Shown in pieces: positions 18,015 through 26,153 of a stretch of 64,000 nucleotides of DNA; position 1 is the stretch's first letter, and the number at the start of each line of letters is the position of its first letter. Both the position numbers and the translations under genes were made by a program. The notes under the pieces were generated by a model. The model saw nothing but the letters and a program-made list of their open reading frames with translations, made no database searches and was not told the origin of the DNA. The stretch is from Breoghania sp963678585 (GTDB lineage: Bacteria; Pseudomonadota; Alphaproteobacteria; Rhizobiales; Stappiaceae): assembly GCA_963678585.2 (NCBI GenBank), contig CAXXGA010000002.1, positions 3,100,001 to 3,164,000 on the forward strand, read 5' to 3'.

Positions 18015-18483
18015 TCCGGCTTGGCGCGGGCGGGCCGTGGGGGAAATCCTGGCAGCCTCCCGCTTCGGTATTGTCGGACTGGCGGCGACAGGCGTTCATG
18101 CCGGTGTTGCGCTGGCCCTCGCAGTGCCCGGGATCCTGCCGCCGCTCGTCGCCAATACGATCGCCTTTCTCACCGCCTTCATCGTTTCCTTCGCAGGCCA
18201 TCACTTCTGGTCGTTTCCGCAGGACAGCGTGACCGGCAGGCGCTGGCATGCCCGTCTGCCGCGGTTTTTCCTGATCGCACTCAGTGGCTTCGCCATCAAT
18301 TCCGGCGCGCTTGCAACCTGGCTCACTTTCACCGACTGGCCACAATCGGCAGGCATCGTCGTTTCCATCGTCGTGGTGCCGATCGTAACCTTCCTCGGCT
18401 CCCGATTATGGGCTTTCGCCGACACCCGGCCCGCGCAACACGGACCGCAACGGCGGATGCCCGGCGCGCCGGACGAGAACTGA
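18007..18483 (+). CDS. GtrA family membrane protein (candidate flippase)
   Basis: 158 residues with four predicted membrane helices and the GtrA pattern RFGIVGLAATGVHAGVALAL at the start. GtrA-type proteins are thought to flip undecaprenyl-phosphate-linked sugars to the periplasm. GGAG six bases before this ATG decides the start over an ATG four codons upstream. It is translationally coupled to the preceding glycosyltransferase. No third, acceptor-specific transferase is visible nearby, so the final acceptor is unknown. The C-terminal tail is polar. Confidence 0.87.
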   Translation: MPDPAWRGRAVGEILAASRFGIVGLAATGVHAGVALALAVPGILPPLVANTIAFLTAFIVSFAGHHFWSFPQDSVTGRRWHARLPRFFLIALSGFAINSGALATWLTFTDWPQSAGIVVSIVVVPIVTFLGSRLWAFADTRPAQHGPQRRMPGAPDEN

Positions 18484-18662
18484 CCATCACGACTGCGTGT
18501 AACTGCGCTTGAATTCGACGGTCGCCTGACCAATCTTTAGCAAACCTTTTCCAGAAGCCGACATCTCGCCGGAGGCCCCGATTGTTGCGACCAGCATTGC
18601 GGGCCCTGTTCATCCCCGCGGTGAATGCTGCGTAGAGCGCTTCTCTCAACCGGATCTCTTCT

Positions 18663-19892
18663 ATGTCCCACGACGCCCTGATCACTTCGCTGGAAGATTG
18701 GATCATCGACCAGGCGCTCGGCACGCCCAATATCCTGGAGATGTTCCGCGACGTCTGCGAAACGCTCTATTCCATCGGGGTGCCCGTTTCACGATCCATG
18801 CTCTCCTGGCCGACGCTACACCCGCTGATCGAGGTGGAGGCCGCGATCTGGCGGCGCGGACAGGCGGTTTTGCTGGAGCAATTCGCCCATCGCGATCAGA
18901 AATCGGACGAATGGAATCTGAGCCCGTTCAAACATCTGGTGGATTCCGGCTCCTCCGTCCTGCGCCGCCGCCTTACCGGTCAGAACGCGCTGACGGATTT
19001 CCCGCTCCTCAAAAAACTGGCCGCAGATGGCTTCACCGACTATCTGGCGATGATGACGGGTTTCGATTCAGCCTCCACCCAGCCGATCGGCAAGAAGGCG
19101 GGCATCCTGATCAGCTGGACCTCGGACCGCGCAAACGGCTTCACCGATTCCGACATTCAGGCGCTCAGGCGCATCCAGCGCGGCTTCGCGGTCGCCTGCC
19201 GTACGGCCATTCAGGCCAGCATCACCACCAACATCACCGAAACCTATCTCGGCAAACATGCCGGGCGGGAAGTGCTGGCGGGCAATATCCGCCGGGGCGA
19301 CGGCGCGACCACGCGCGCGGTGATCCTCTACTCGGATCTGCGCGGGTCCTCAACGCTTGCCGAGACCATGCCCGCCGACGCCTATCTCGGCCTTCTGAAC
19401 GATTTCTTCGACTGCACCGCCGGCAGCGCCATCGATGCGGGCGGGGAGGTTCTCGACTTTATCGGAGATGCGGTGCTGGCCATATTCCCGTTGGCCAGCG
19501 ACGAAGACTGTCCGGATGCAGTGCGAGCTGCGAACGTCGCGGTGAGCGACGCGATGGAGCGCCACCGGGCGGTCAACATGAAGCGCCGCAACAAGGGCCA
19601 GCCGGAATTCCAGTTCGGCCTGTCCGCATCGCTCGGCGAAGTCATGTTCGGAAATATAGGCGTTCCCTCGCGCCTGTCCTTCTCCGTCGTGGGCACCGCG
19701 GTCAATGCCGCCGCCCGCATCGAGGATCTGACGAAGAACCTGAAAGCGCCCGCGCTCGCCACCGCCGCTGTGGCGTCTCTTGAGCCGCAGAACTGGGAAA
19801 GCATCGGCCCGCACCGCCTGAAAGGCATGGAGCAACCGGCAGAGTTGTTCCGCTGGCGGGAGGACGAAATGGAAAACGCGGCGGTCGCCTGA
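18663..19892 (+). CDS. Class III adenylate/guanylate cyclase
   Basis: 409 residues. The C-terminal 190 or so residues form a class III cyclase domain: VILYSDLRGSSTLAE with the first metal-binding Asp, GEVLDFIGDAVLAIFP with the second, and VVGTAVNAAARIEDLT near the end. The first 210 residues (starting SLEDWIIDQALG) have no signal peptide or clear membrane helix and look like a cytoplasmic sensor module seen in a group of alphaproteobacterial cyclases. Nucleotide choice (cAMP or cGMP) cannot be settled by eye. Its 3' end forms a strong hairpin. Confidence 0.88.
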   Translation: MSHDALITSLEDWIIDQALGTPNILEMFRDVCETLYSIGVPVSRSMLSWPTLHPLIEVEAAIWRRGQAVLLEQFAHRDQKSDEWNLSPFKHLVDSGSSVLRRRLTGQNALTDFPLLKKLAADGFTDYLAMMTGFDSASTQPIGKKAGILISWTSDRANGFTDSDIQALRRIQRGFAVACRTAIQASITTNITETYLGKHAGREVLAGNIRRGDGATTRAVILYSDLRGSSTLAETMPADAYLGLLNDFFDCTAGSAIDAGGEVLDFIGDAVLAIFPLASDEDCPDAVRAANVAVSDAMERHRAVNMKRRNKGQPEFQFGLSASLGEVMFGNIGVPSRLSFSVVGTAVNAAARIEDLTKNLKAPALATAAVASLEPQNWESIGPHRLKGMEQPAELFRWREDEMENAAVA

Positions 19893-19906
19893 CCGCCGCG
19901 TTCCGG
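19875..19906 (-). terminator. Hairpin terminator inside the 3' end of the cyclase gene
   Basis: A perfect 12-bp stem, AACGCGGCGGTC and GACCGCCGCGTT, with a four-base loop, spans the cyclase stop codon. On the minus strand it is followed by TTTTCC, so it can end the L,D-transpeptidase transcript. On the plus strand the T run is weaker. Confidence 0.65.
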
Positions 19907-19935
19907 ATTTTCTCAGATCTGAAAAGACCGATCGA

Positions 19936-20541
19936 TCAGCGCACGATCACGGGGGCGCCGACCTTCACGCGATCGTAGAGATCGATCACATCGGCATTGA
20001 ACATGCGGATGCAGCCGGAAGACACCTGCCGTCCGATGCTCCAGTCTTCGTTCGTGCCGTGGATGCGGTAAATCGTGTTGCCAAGATAAAGCGCACGCGC
20101 GCCGAGCGGGTTCTTTTCGCCACCGGGCATGTAGGCCGGGATCTTGCGGCCCGCCTTGGCTTCGCGAATGCGCATTTCCGGCGGCGGCGTCCAGCCCGGC
20201 CACTTGGCCTTGCGGGTGATCTTCTCGCGGCCCGACCAGGTGAACCCTTCGCGCCCGACGCCGATGCCGTATTTCATGGCCCGGCCGTGCTCCTGCACAA
20301 GGGTCAGCGAGCGGTCGTCGGTGTCGATGATGATCGTGCCGGGAACTTCAGAACCCCGATAGCTCACTTCGCGGCGCTTGTACTTGCGCTTGGCGATGGC
20401 GGCGGCAGCATCCTGGGTCATGTAGTACTTGACCCATGTCCGCGTTGCGGGATCGAAAACCATTTCCTGCGCCTTGGCGGGCACGAAATGAAACAGGGTC
20501 ATCGCCACCGCAGCGGCGAGTAGAAACGTCAAACGGCGCAT
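19936..20541 (-). CDS. L,D-transpeptidase (YkuD domain)
   Basis: 201 residues. A signal peptide (MRRLTFLLAAAVAMTLFHFV, cut near AKA) leads to the periplasm. The YkuD catalytic motif is HGTNEDWSIG...SSGCIRM with the active Cys. Such enzymes make 3-3 peptidoglycan cross-links or attach proteins to peptidoglycan. GGAG eight bases before this ATG fixes the start, although the frame is open 42 codons farther. It converges on the cyclase gene. Confidence 0.93.
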   Translation of the reverse strand: MRRLTFLLAAAVAMTLFHFVPAKAQEMVFDPATRTWVKYYMTQDAAAAIAKRKYKRREVSYRGSEVPGTIIIDTDDRSLTLVQEHGRAMKYGIGVGREGFTWSGREKITRKAKWPGWTPPPEMRIREAKAGRKIPAYMPGGEKNPLGARALYLGNTIYRIHGTNEDWSIGRQVSSGCIRMFNADVIDLYDRVKVGAPVIVR

Positions 20542-20860
20542 ATCAGCATCTCCGATCATCGAAACCTGGCAAGGGGCGGTGCGTCGCCGGTTTGAGGCAA
20601 TACCGTCAGGACGCACAAAACACGCTCGGACCCGCGTTGCCCCGCCAGTCCGATTCGCTTGGCCCATAGTTTAGATTGCAAAGCCCCGTTTGTATGTGTT
20701 CGGCTGCACACAGTTCGCGGCAAATTTCACACAGCGTCCCCTTGCCGCGCATTGCCCGCCCGCCCGTTTCAGGCTCTTATGCAATCCGACACCGGCCTGA
20801 CTGTCAGTGACATATATATCAATAAAACGGCCGCCCCGGCCTGCCAGAGAGGAAAACGCC
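20542..20860. other. Intergenic region, no gene seen
   Basis: 319 bp between the divergent L,D-transpeptidase and alpha/beta hydrolase genes. It must hold both promoters, but no convincing -35/-10 pair stands out. AT-rich stretches occur at 20669-20700 and 20810-20826. Confidence 0.5.
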
Positions 20861-21646
20861 ATGACCGACGCACCCCGCCTGCTGCCCGTTCAGGAATTCG
20901 GAGCGGACGCGGGAGGTGTCCCCGTCGTGTTCCTCCACGGCTTTGGCGGCGATGCAGCCGGCTGGATCAACATCCAGACGGCGCTTGCCCGGCGCGTGCA
21001 TTCCCTCGCCTTCGATCTGCCCGGCCACGGCAAGGCTATCGATTGGCCGACAATCGGACACGCGGGCAGGACCGCGCATGCCGTGACCGACACACTGGAC
21101 GGGCTTGGACTGGAAAAGCTTCACCTCGTCGGCCATTCCATGGGCGGCGCGATTTCCACCATGATCGCCATGCGCTCGCCGGAACGCATCGCTAGCCTGA
21201 CGCTTCTGGCCCCCGGCGGCTTCGGTGAGGAAATCAACCACCGGCTGCTGCGCCGCTACGCATCCGCGCGCGACGAAGAGCAGATCCAGATCCTGCTGGA
21301 GCAGTTCTTCGGCTGGGAAAGCGCCGTGCCGCCGAAACTCGCCGCCCATATCGCCGAAACCCGCGCCGCCCCCGGCGCCATCGAGGCGCTTGAGACCATG
21401 GTGGAGGCGATCATCGACGGCGAGCGCCAGAAAACCCTGCCGCGCGACAAGCTGGAGGAGCTTCCCTGCCCGGTGAAGGTCATCTGGGGGACGCAGGACC
21501 GCGTGCTTCCCACCCGGCAGGCGCACCGCCTGCCCGGTCCCATCGCGGCCCATGTCTTCGAGCGCGTCGGCCACATGCTGCAGCATGAAATCCCGCGCGA
21601 AGTCGCAAGCCTCGTCATGGAAAACGTGCGCGCCGGCACGCAGTAG
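20861..21646 (+). CDS. Alpha/beta-fold hydrolase, AcoC/MhpC-like
   Basis: 261 residues. The oxyanion segment is VVFLHGFGGDAAGWINIQ, the nucleophile elbow is VGHSMGGA, the acid lies in WGTQDRVLP, and the His is in VGHMLQHE, so the triad is complete. The order of blocks resembles the hydrolase part found in acetoin dehydrogenase E2-like proteins and in C-C bond hydrolases. GAGAGGAAAA precedes this ATG. It converges on the flavoprotein gene with 12 bp between them. The substrate is unknown. Confidence 0.82.
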   Translation: MTDAPRLLPVQEFGADAGGVPVVFLHGFGGDAAGWINIQTALARRVHSLAFDLPGHGKAIDWPTIGHAGRTAHAVTDTLDGLGLEKLHLVGHSMGGAISTMIAMRSPERIASLTLLAPGGFGEEINHRLLRRYASARDEEQIQILLEQFFGWESAVPPKLAAHIAETRAAPGAIEALETMVEAIIDGERQKTLPRDKLEELPCPVKVIWGTQDRVLPTRQAHRLPGPIAAHVFERVGHMLQHEIPREVASLVMENVRAGTQ

Positions 21647-21658
21647 CTCCTTGGGCGT

Positions 21659-22843
21659 TCAGGCAGGCGGCAGAAGGTCGTCGCGCCATTCCTCACCCAG
21701 CGAGCGCCGCGCCATCATGTGCGAACGCGGGTGGCTGACGGAATCGACCGACAACAGCCGCCCGTCCCGCAAGTAGGCGATATAGAAGGACCCGTTGTCG
21801 GGATCGCCGACGAGCTTCGTCTCGTCGTGCAACTGGGAAAGACCGGCGATCTGGAGCTTGACGTCGTACTGGTCGGACCAGAACCATGGCACCGGATCGT
21901 AACTGACCTCCTTGCCCAGAATGGCGCTCGCCGCCGCCTTTGCCTGATCGATGGCGTTCTGCACGCTCTCAAGCCGGATGTTCCGGCCGTAGCGGGCCGC
22001 AGGAAACGACGTGCAGTCGCCCGCGGCATAGATGACGGGGTCGGACGTGCGGCAGCTTGCATCGACGCAGATGCCGTTATCGACCTCAAGCCCGGCGGCT
22101 TGAGCAAGCTCCACGTTCGGAACCGCGCCCACTGCAACGAGCACCAGATCGCAGTCGATCCGCTCGCCGGACCCGAGCCGCACGGCCTCCGCCCTACCCT
22201 CGCCTTCCACGGCCTCGACCGAAACGCCATAGCGGATATCGACCCCGTGGCCGCTGTGCAGCTTCTGGAAAAAGGCGGAAAGCTCGGGCGCGACGACCCG
22301 GTTCAGAACGCGCTCCTGGCTTTCCAGAACCGTCACCTCGTGGCCGAGCCCACGCGCGACGGCGGCCACCTCAAGCCCGATATAGCCACCGCCGACAATG
22401 GCGATACGGCAGGGTTTTTCCAGCACCTCACGCAGACGATCCACATCGGCAAGCGTTCTCAGCGGCAGCACGCCCGGCAAATCGAAGCCGGGAAGCGGCA
22501 GACTGCGCGGGCGGGTGCCGGTCGCGATCAGAAGCGCGTCATAGGCGATGCGTTCGCCATCCGCGCAAACCACCTCGCGCGCGTCGCGGTCAATCTCCGT
22601 GACCGGGCTGGAAACGCGCAGATCGATGTTGTTCGCCTCATAGAACTCTTCCGGGCGCAACCACAGGCGCTCGGCCTCAAGTTCGCCCGAGAGATATTTC
22701 TTGGACAGCGGCGGCCTTTGATAGGGGGGATGGGCTTCTTCGCCCAGCATGACGATTCCGCCTTCATAGCCCCCCTGGCGCAGACTGTGGGCCGCCTGTG
22801 CGCCCGCCTGGCCCGCGCCAATGATCACGCATGTCTCGCTCAT
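21659..22843 (-). CDS. FAD-dependent ferredoxin/rubredoxin reductase-type oxidoreductase
   Basis: 394 residues. The FAD-binding VIIGAGQAGAQAA starts the protein, the NAD(P)H site is IAIVGGGYIGLEVAAVARG, and YAAGDC is the second FAD contact. The HPPYQRPPLSKKYLSGE block and the C-terminal reductase domain (WFWSDQYDVKLQIAGL) mark the BphA4/ThcD group, which passes electrons from NADH to a ferredoxin for oxygenases or P450s. No ferredoxin or oxygenase gene is adjacent, so its partner must be encoded elsewhere. Confidence 0.9.
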   Translation of the reverse strand: MSETCVIIGAGQAGAQAAHSLRQGGYEGGIVMLGEEAHPPYQRPPLSKKYLSGELEAERLWLRPEEFYEANNIDLRVSSPVTEIDRDAREVVCADGERIAYDALLIATGTRPRSLPLPGFDLPGVLPLRTLADVDRLREVLEKPCRIAIVGGGYIGLEVAAVARGLGHEVTVLESQERVLNRVVAPELSAFFQKLHSGHGVDIRYGVSVEAVEGEGRAEAVRLGSGERIDCDLVLVAVGAVPNVELAQAAGLEVDNGICVDASCRTSDPVIYAAGDCTSFPAARYGRNIRLESVQNAIDQAKAAASAILGKEVSYDPVPWFWSDQYDVKLQIAGLSQLHDETKLVGDPDNGSFYIAYLRDGRLLSVDSVSHPRSHMMARRSLGEEWRDDLLPPA

Positions 22844-22964
22844 CGCTGTTCCGCCGATGTCTGTTCTTCAAATCCGGGGCGCACAATACGCACTTTGGGC
22901 GGGCTTGGCATCCCGTCGCAAAGCTCGAAAAGCAAAAATGAGAAGGCTCGAAAGACGTAGCGCC

Positions 22965-24941
22965 TCAAAGGGCGCGCAGCGCGGAAAGGAAGCTCTTCAT
23001 CTCGTCGTCCACGCGAGAAGCCTCCTCCAGCATGATCGTCGCGAGCCTGTCGACGGCGGCCCCGGTTTCGCTCGCCTGTCCCCGCGCCTTGACGATGGCT
23101 GCAGCCGCCTTGTCGCCATCCGCGCCAAGGACCGCGGCCTCTTCCAGACGCAGGGAGAGGGCCGCGATTTCCGCCCGCTGCGCGCTGACCGTCCGGCGCA
23201 CGCCGCCTGCAACCTCATCGACCGTATCGATAACGCCGGAGACCGCCCCGAAAGCCTCGATTGCATCGTCGCTGGCGGAGCGGATCGACCGAACCTCGGC
23301 CTCGATATCTTCCGTCGCCTGCGCGGTCTGGGCGGCAAGTTGCTTGACCTCCTGCGCCACCACCGCAAAACCTTTGCCCGCAGCGCCCGCCCGCACCGCC
23401 TCTATGGTGGCGTTAAGCGCGAGAAGGTTGGTGCGTTCGGCAACAGCCCGGATCGCCTCCAGCATGCCCTCGATGCGTCGGGTGGAGCCGGAAAGCCGGT
23501 TCATCACGGCATCGCCCCCGCCTGACCGGTTGCGCGCATCCTCCGCAGCCGCGCCGGAGCGTTGCGCCAGATCGTTGACCTCCTCAAGCGAGCCGGAAAG
23601 GGCGGCATGCTGTTCCTGCGCCGCGGCCAGTGCGTCCAGCACCGCGCGGTGGTTGGCACCGGACTTGTCCGCCGCGCCCAGAACGTTGCGGGACGTGATG
23701 GCGACCGCCTCCACCGCCTCGTTCATCGCTCCGGCTGCCGTCATCAAGGTGGCAATCGCCACGGAAACGGTTTCCTCAAGATGCTGCGCCATGTCCGAGA
23801 TGTGGGCATTGCGGGCCGTCCATGCCTCGCCCGCCTTTCGAACCTCCGCCAGCGCCTCTTCGCGCGCCGCGTCCTCCCCGACGATCTGTGAAGCCGGAAC
23901 CTCGCCCGCTGCCTCCCGCGCATCGGGCCCTCCACCGGAAACATCGCCCCTCTCGGTCGCCTTCGCTTCCGCGGCTCCTTCCTGAGGGCGGCCGAGCCCG
24001 ACAGCCCCCATGACCACCAGCCCAAGGCCCGCGATCAGAAGCCCAAGCGGCATCGCGAGTTGGGAGCGCGCGGTAAGATCGTCGGCCAGCCCCTGCGCAT
24101 CGCCAACCGGGACGGCGGGCCTTGCGGCAAGGGCCGTTGTGAGGGTCTCTACCAGTACGTCCAGCCCGGCGCGCACATCGCGTTCCGCCGCCCCGCGCGC
24201 CAGCACCGCCTCCACATAACTTGCGAAAGCATCGCGATAATCGGAAAGAAGCCTTGAAAGCTGCGCTTCGGCCTTGGCCGGAAGACGCGCGGCGCGCAGC
24301 AGATCGACGAGCGCGTCCAACTTGCCCGCCTCCTTTTGCGGATCGCCCCGCCCTTCGCGGACCAGAAAGACGGTCTCGATTTTCCGCGCCTTGTGAAACG
24401 CCTCGATTAGCGCCTTAAGCCCGGAAGGAGCCCGCTTGCGTGGCATCTCCGCCTCAAGCGCGGCCTCCACGCCGTCCCCCGCCCGCCTCATGCCGCCGAG
24501 GAGACCGCTCGTCAGGTCGGCGCCGATGCGCTGCTGGATTATCTGAACGCTTCGGAGACGGTTTCTCACCTGATCGAGATCGGCGATGCGCGCCGCCGCT
24601 CCGGCAGGCGCATTTTCGCCATGCGCGGCCAAAAGGTTGAGCTGCCTGTGCAACCGGCTTTCCGTCTCACCCAACGCGGCGAGGGGTTCGCGCGTCGCTG
24701 CGGAGAGATAACGCTCTACAGCGCGCCGGTAGTCACGCGCGGCCATCACCGTATCGGCAAGTTCGAGATAGGCTGCATCCGCGGCCTGACGCGCATTCGC
24801 GCGCTTTGCCTCCCACACATGAACCGCCCAGAAGGCCGCCGTGACCGCACACAGACCAAGACACAGCAACACCAACCGAAGGCCGCGCCCACGGTCGCCC
24901 GTCATCCCCTCGCCTTTGCGTCCCAAGCTGCCTTTGGTCAT
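22965..24941 (-). CDS. Methyl-accepting chemotaxis-like protein without a HAMP domain
   Basis: 658 residues. Helix 1 (about 22-42) and helix 2 (about 296-316) enclose a helical periplasmic domain. The C-terminal half is a signalling coiled coil whose hairpin tip, ERTNLLALNATIEAVRAG with GKGFAVVAQEVKQLA, is the region that contacts CheA and CheW. After helix 2 comes an Ala/Glu/Gly-rich linker of about 40 residues instead of a recognisable HAMP domain. MTGD at 24905 is an alternative start. It is divergent from an EamA transporter gene. Confidence 0.87.
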   Translation of the reverse strand: MTKGSLGRKGEGMTGDRGRGLRLVLLCLGLCAVTAAFWAVHVWEAKRANARQAADAAYLELADTVMAARDYRRAVERYLSAATREPLAALGETESRLHRQLNLLAAHGENAPAGAAARIADLDQVRNRLRSVQIIQQRIGADLTSGLLGGMRRAGDGVEAALEAEMPRKRAPSGLKALIEAFHKARKIETVFLVREGRGDPQKEAGKLDALVDLLRAARLPAKAEAQLSRLLSDYRDAFASYVEAVLARGAAERDVRAGLDVLVETLTTALAARPAVPVGDAQGLADDLTARSQLAMPLGLLIAGLGLVVMGAVGLGRPQEGAAEAKATERGDVSGGGPDAREAAGEVPASQIVGEDAAREEALAEVRKAGEAWTARNAHISDMAQHLEETVSVAIATLMTAAGAMNEAVEAVAITSRNVLGAADKSGANHRAVLDALAAAQEQHAALSGSLEEVNDLAQRSGAAAEDARNRSGGGDAVMNRLSGSTRRIEGMLEAIRAVAERTNLLALNATIEAVRAGAAGKGFAVVAQEVKQLAAQTAQATEDIEAEVRSIRSASDDAIEAFGAVSGVIDTVDEVAGGVRRTVSAQRAEIAALSLRLEEAAVLGADGDKAAAAIVKARGQASETGAAVDRLATIMLEEASRVDDEMKSFLSALRAL

Positions 24942-25224
24942 GAACCTGCCGGTGCAGACGGGGCGGGACCCGGTGCACGACGCCCCCGGATGATCCTCCC
25001 ATATCCCTCCCTTTTGTCTGATTATGCTTGATAATTCGTTTCCCGATGCCCCAAGGTTAACCAAGAAAGCTCCCTTGAGGCAGGTTTCTCCGGAGATGCC
25101 GGAAAACGCTCCCGCTTGCGGCAAGCCCCGCTTTCGTTATGGTAGCCGCCCCAAGGATCGGGCTCCCCCGCAAGGACGCCTTTCGCACTTGAACGCAAAC
25201 CGCGTCCCTCAACCGGATTTCCGC

Positions 25225-26130
25225 ATGTCCCTCTTCCTGAAAGCCGTTCCGGCGATCTTCGTGTTGTTATGGTCGACCGGCTTCATCGGCTCCAAGATGG
25301 GAGCCCCCTATGCCGAGCCGCTGACGTTTCTCATCCTGCGCTATGTCGCCGTTCTGGTTCTGCTGGGGCTGTCCATGATCGTCATTCGCCCGCCGCGCGG
25401 CCTGACGATGCGCGAACGCGGGCACGCCATGATGGTCGGCATGCTCATTCACGGCCTTTATCTGGGCGGGGTTTTCTGGTCGATCAGCCGGGGCATGCCG
25501 GCGGGCGTTGCCGCCCTCATCGTCGGCCTCCAGCCGCTGATCACCGCGGTTTTTGCAGGCGCGGCGCTGGGGGAGCGGATCGACCTTCGCTACTGGATCG
25601 GCATGGCCGTGGGCCTTGTCGGCATTTCACTCGTACTGGGCCCCAAGGCGGGGCTCGCCGGAGAGGGCATCACCGCGCAGACCGTGGGCATGTGCCTGAT
25701 CGCCGTTCTCGGGATTTCCTTCGGCACCATCTACCAGAAGCGCTACGCCCAGCAGATGGAGATGCGCGGCGGCGTCTTCTATCAATATGCAGGCGCAGGC
25801 GCCTTCACCGCGCTTGCCGCCTTTTTCACCGAGACCGGCAACGTCCAGTGGACGGGCGAGTTCGTCTTCGCGCTTGGCTGGCTGGTGCTGGTCCTGTCGC
25901 TCGGCGCGATCTCCCTGCTGATGCTGCTGATCCGCAAGGGCGAGGTTTCGCGCGTCGCCGGGCTCTTCTATCTGGTGCCCGCGGCAACCGCCATTGAGGG
26001 CTATTTCCTCTTCGGCGAGGAGCTTGCGCTCATCCAGATCGTCGGCATGGTCATCGCCATCGGTGCGGTGGCGCTGGTCTCGCGCCCCCGACGGGCCAAC
26101 CCCAAGGCGAAAGAAGCTGCGGCAAGCTGA
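25225..26130 (+). CDS. EamA family (DMT superfamily) transporter
   Basis: 301 residues with ten predicted membrane helices in two EamA repeats. The first begins AIFVLLWSTGFIGSKMGAPYAEP; the second begins near GMCLIAVLGISFGTIYQKRY. The direction and substrate of EamA carriers vary (amino acids, metabolites), and nothing here decides. MSLFLKAVPAIF was taken as the start, as the upstream open frame has no family similarity. It lies between two methyl-accepting protein genes, convergent with the second. Confidence 0.88.
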   Translation: MSLFLKAVPAIFVLLWSTGFIGSKMGAPYAEPLTFLILRYVAVLVLLGLSMIVIRPPRGLTMRERGHAMMVGMLIHGLYLGGVFWSISRGMPAGVAALIVGLQPLITAVFAGAALGERIDLRYWIGMAVGLVGISLVLGPKAGLAGEGITAQTVGMCLIAVLGISFGTIYQKRYAQQMEMRGGVFYQYAGAGAFTALAAFFTETGNVQWTGEFVFALGWLVLVLSLGAISLLMLLIRKGEVSRVAGLFYLVPAATAIEGYFLFGEELALIQIVGMVIAIGAVALVSRPRRANPKAKEAAAS

Positions 26131-26153
26131 AGCCTGAACCCCGTCGCAGGTGA

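Noticed and set aside
23032..23985. A 317-codon open frame opposite the HAMP-less receptor gene
   Set aside because: Low-complexity Ala/Ser/Arg protein typical of shadows; the receptor on the other strand is well supported.
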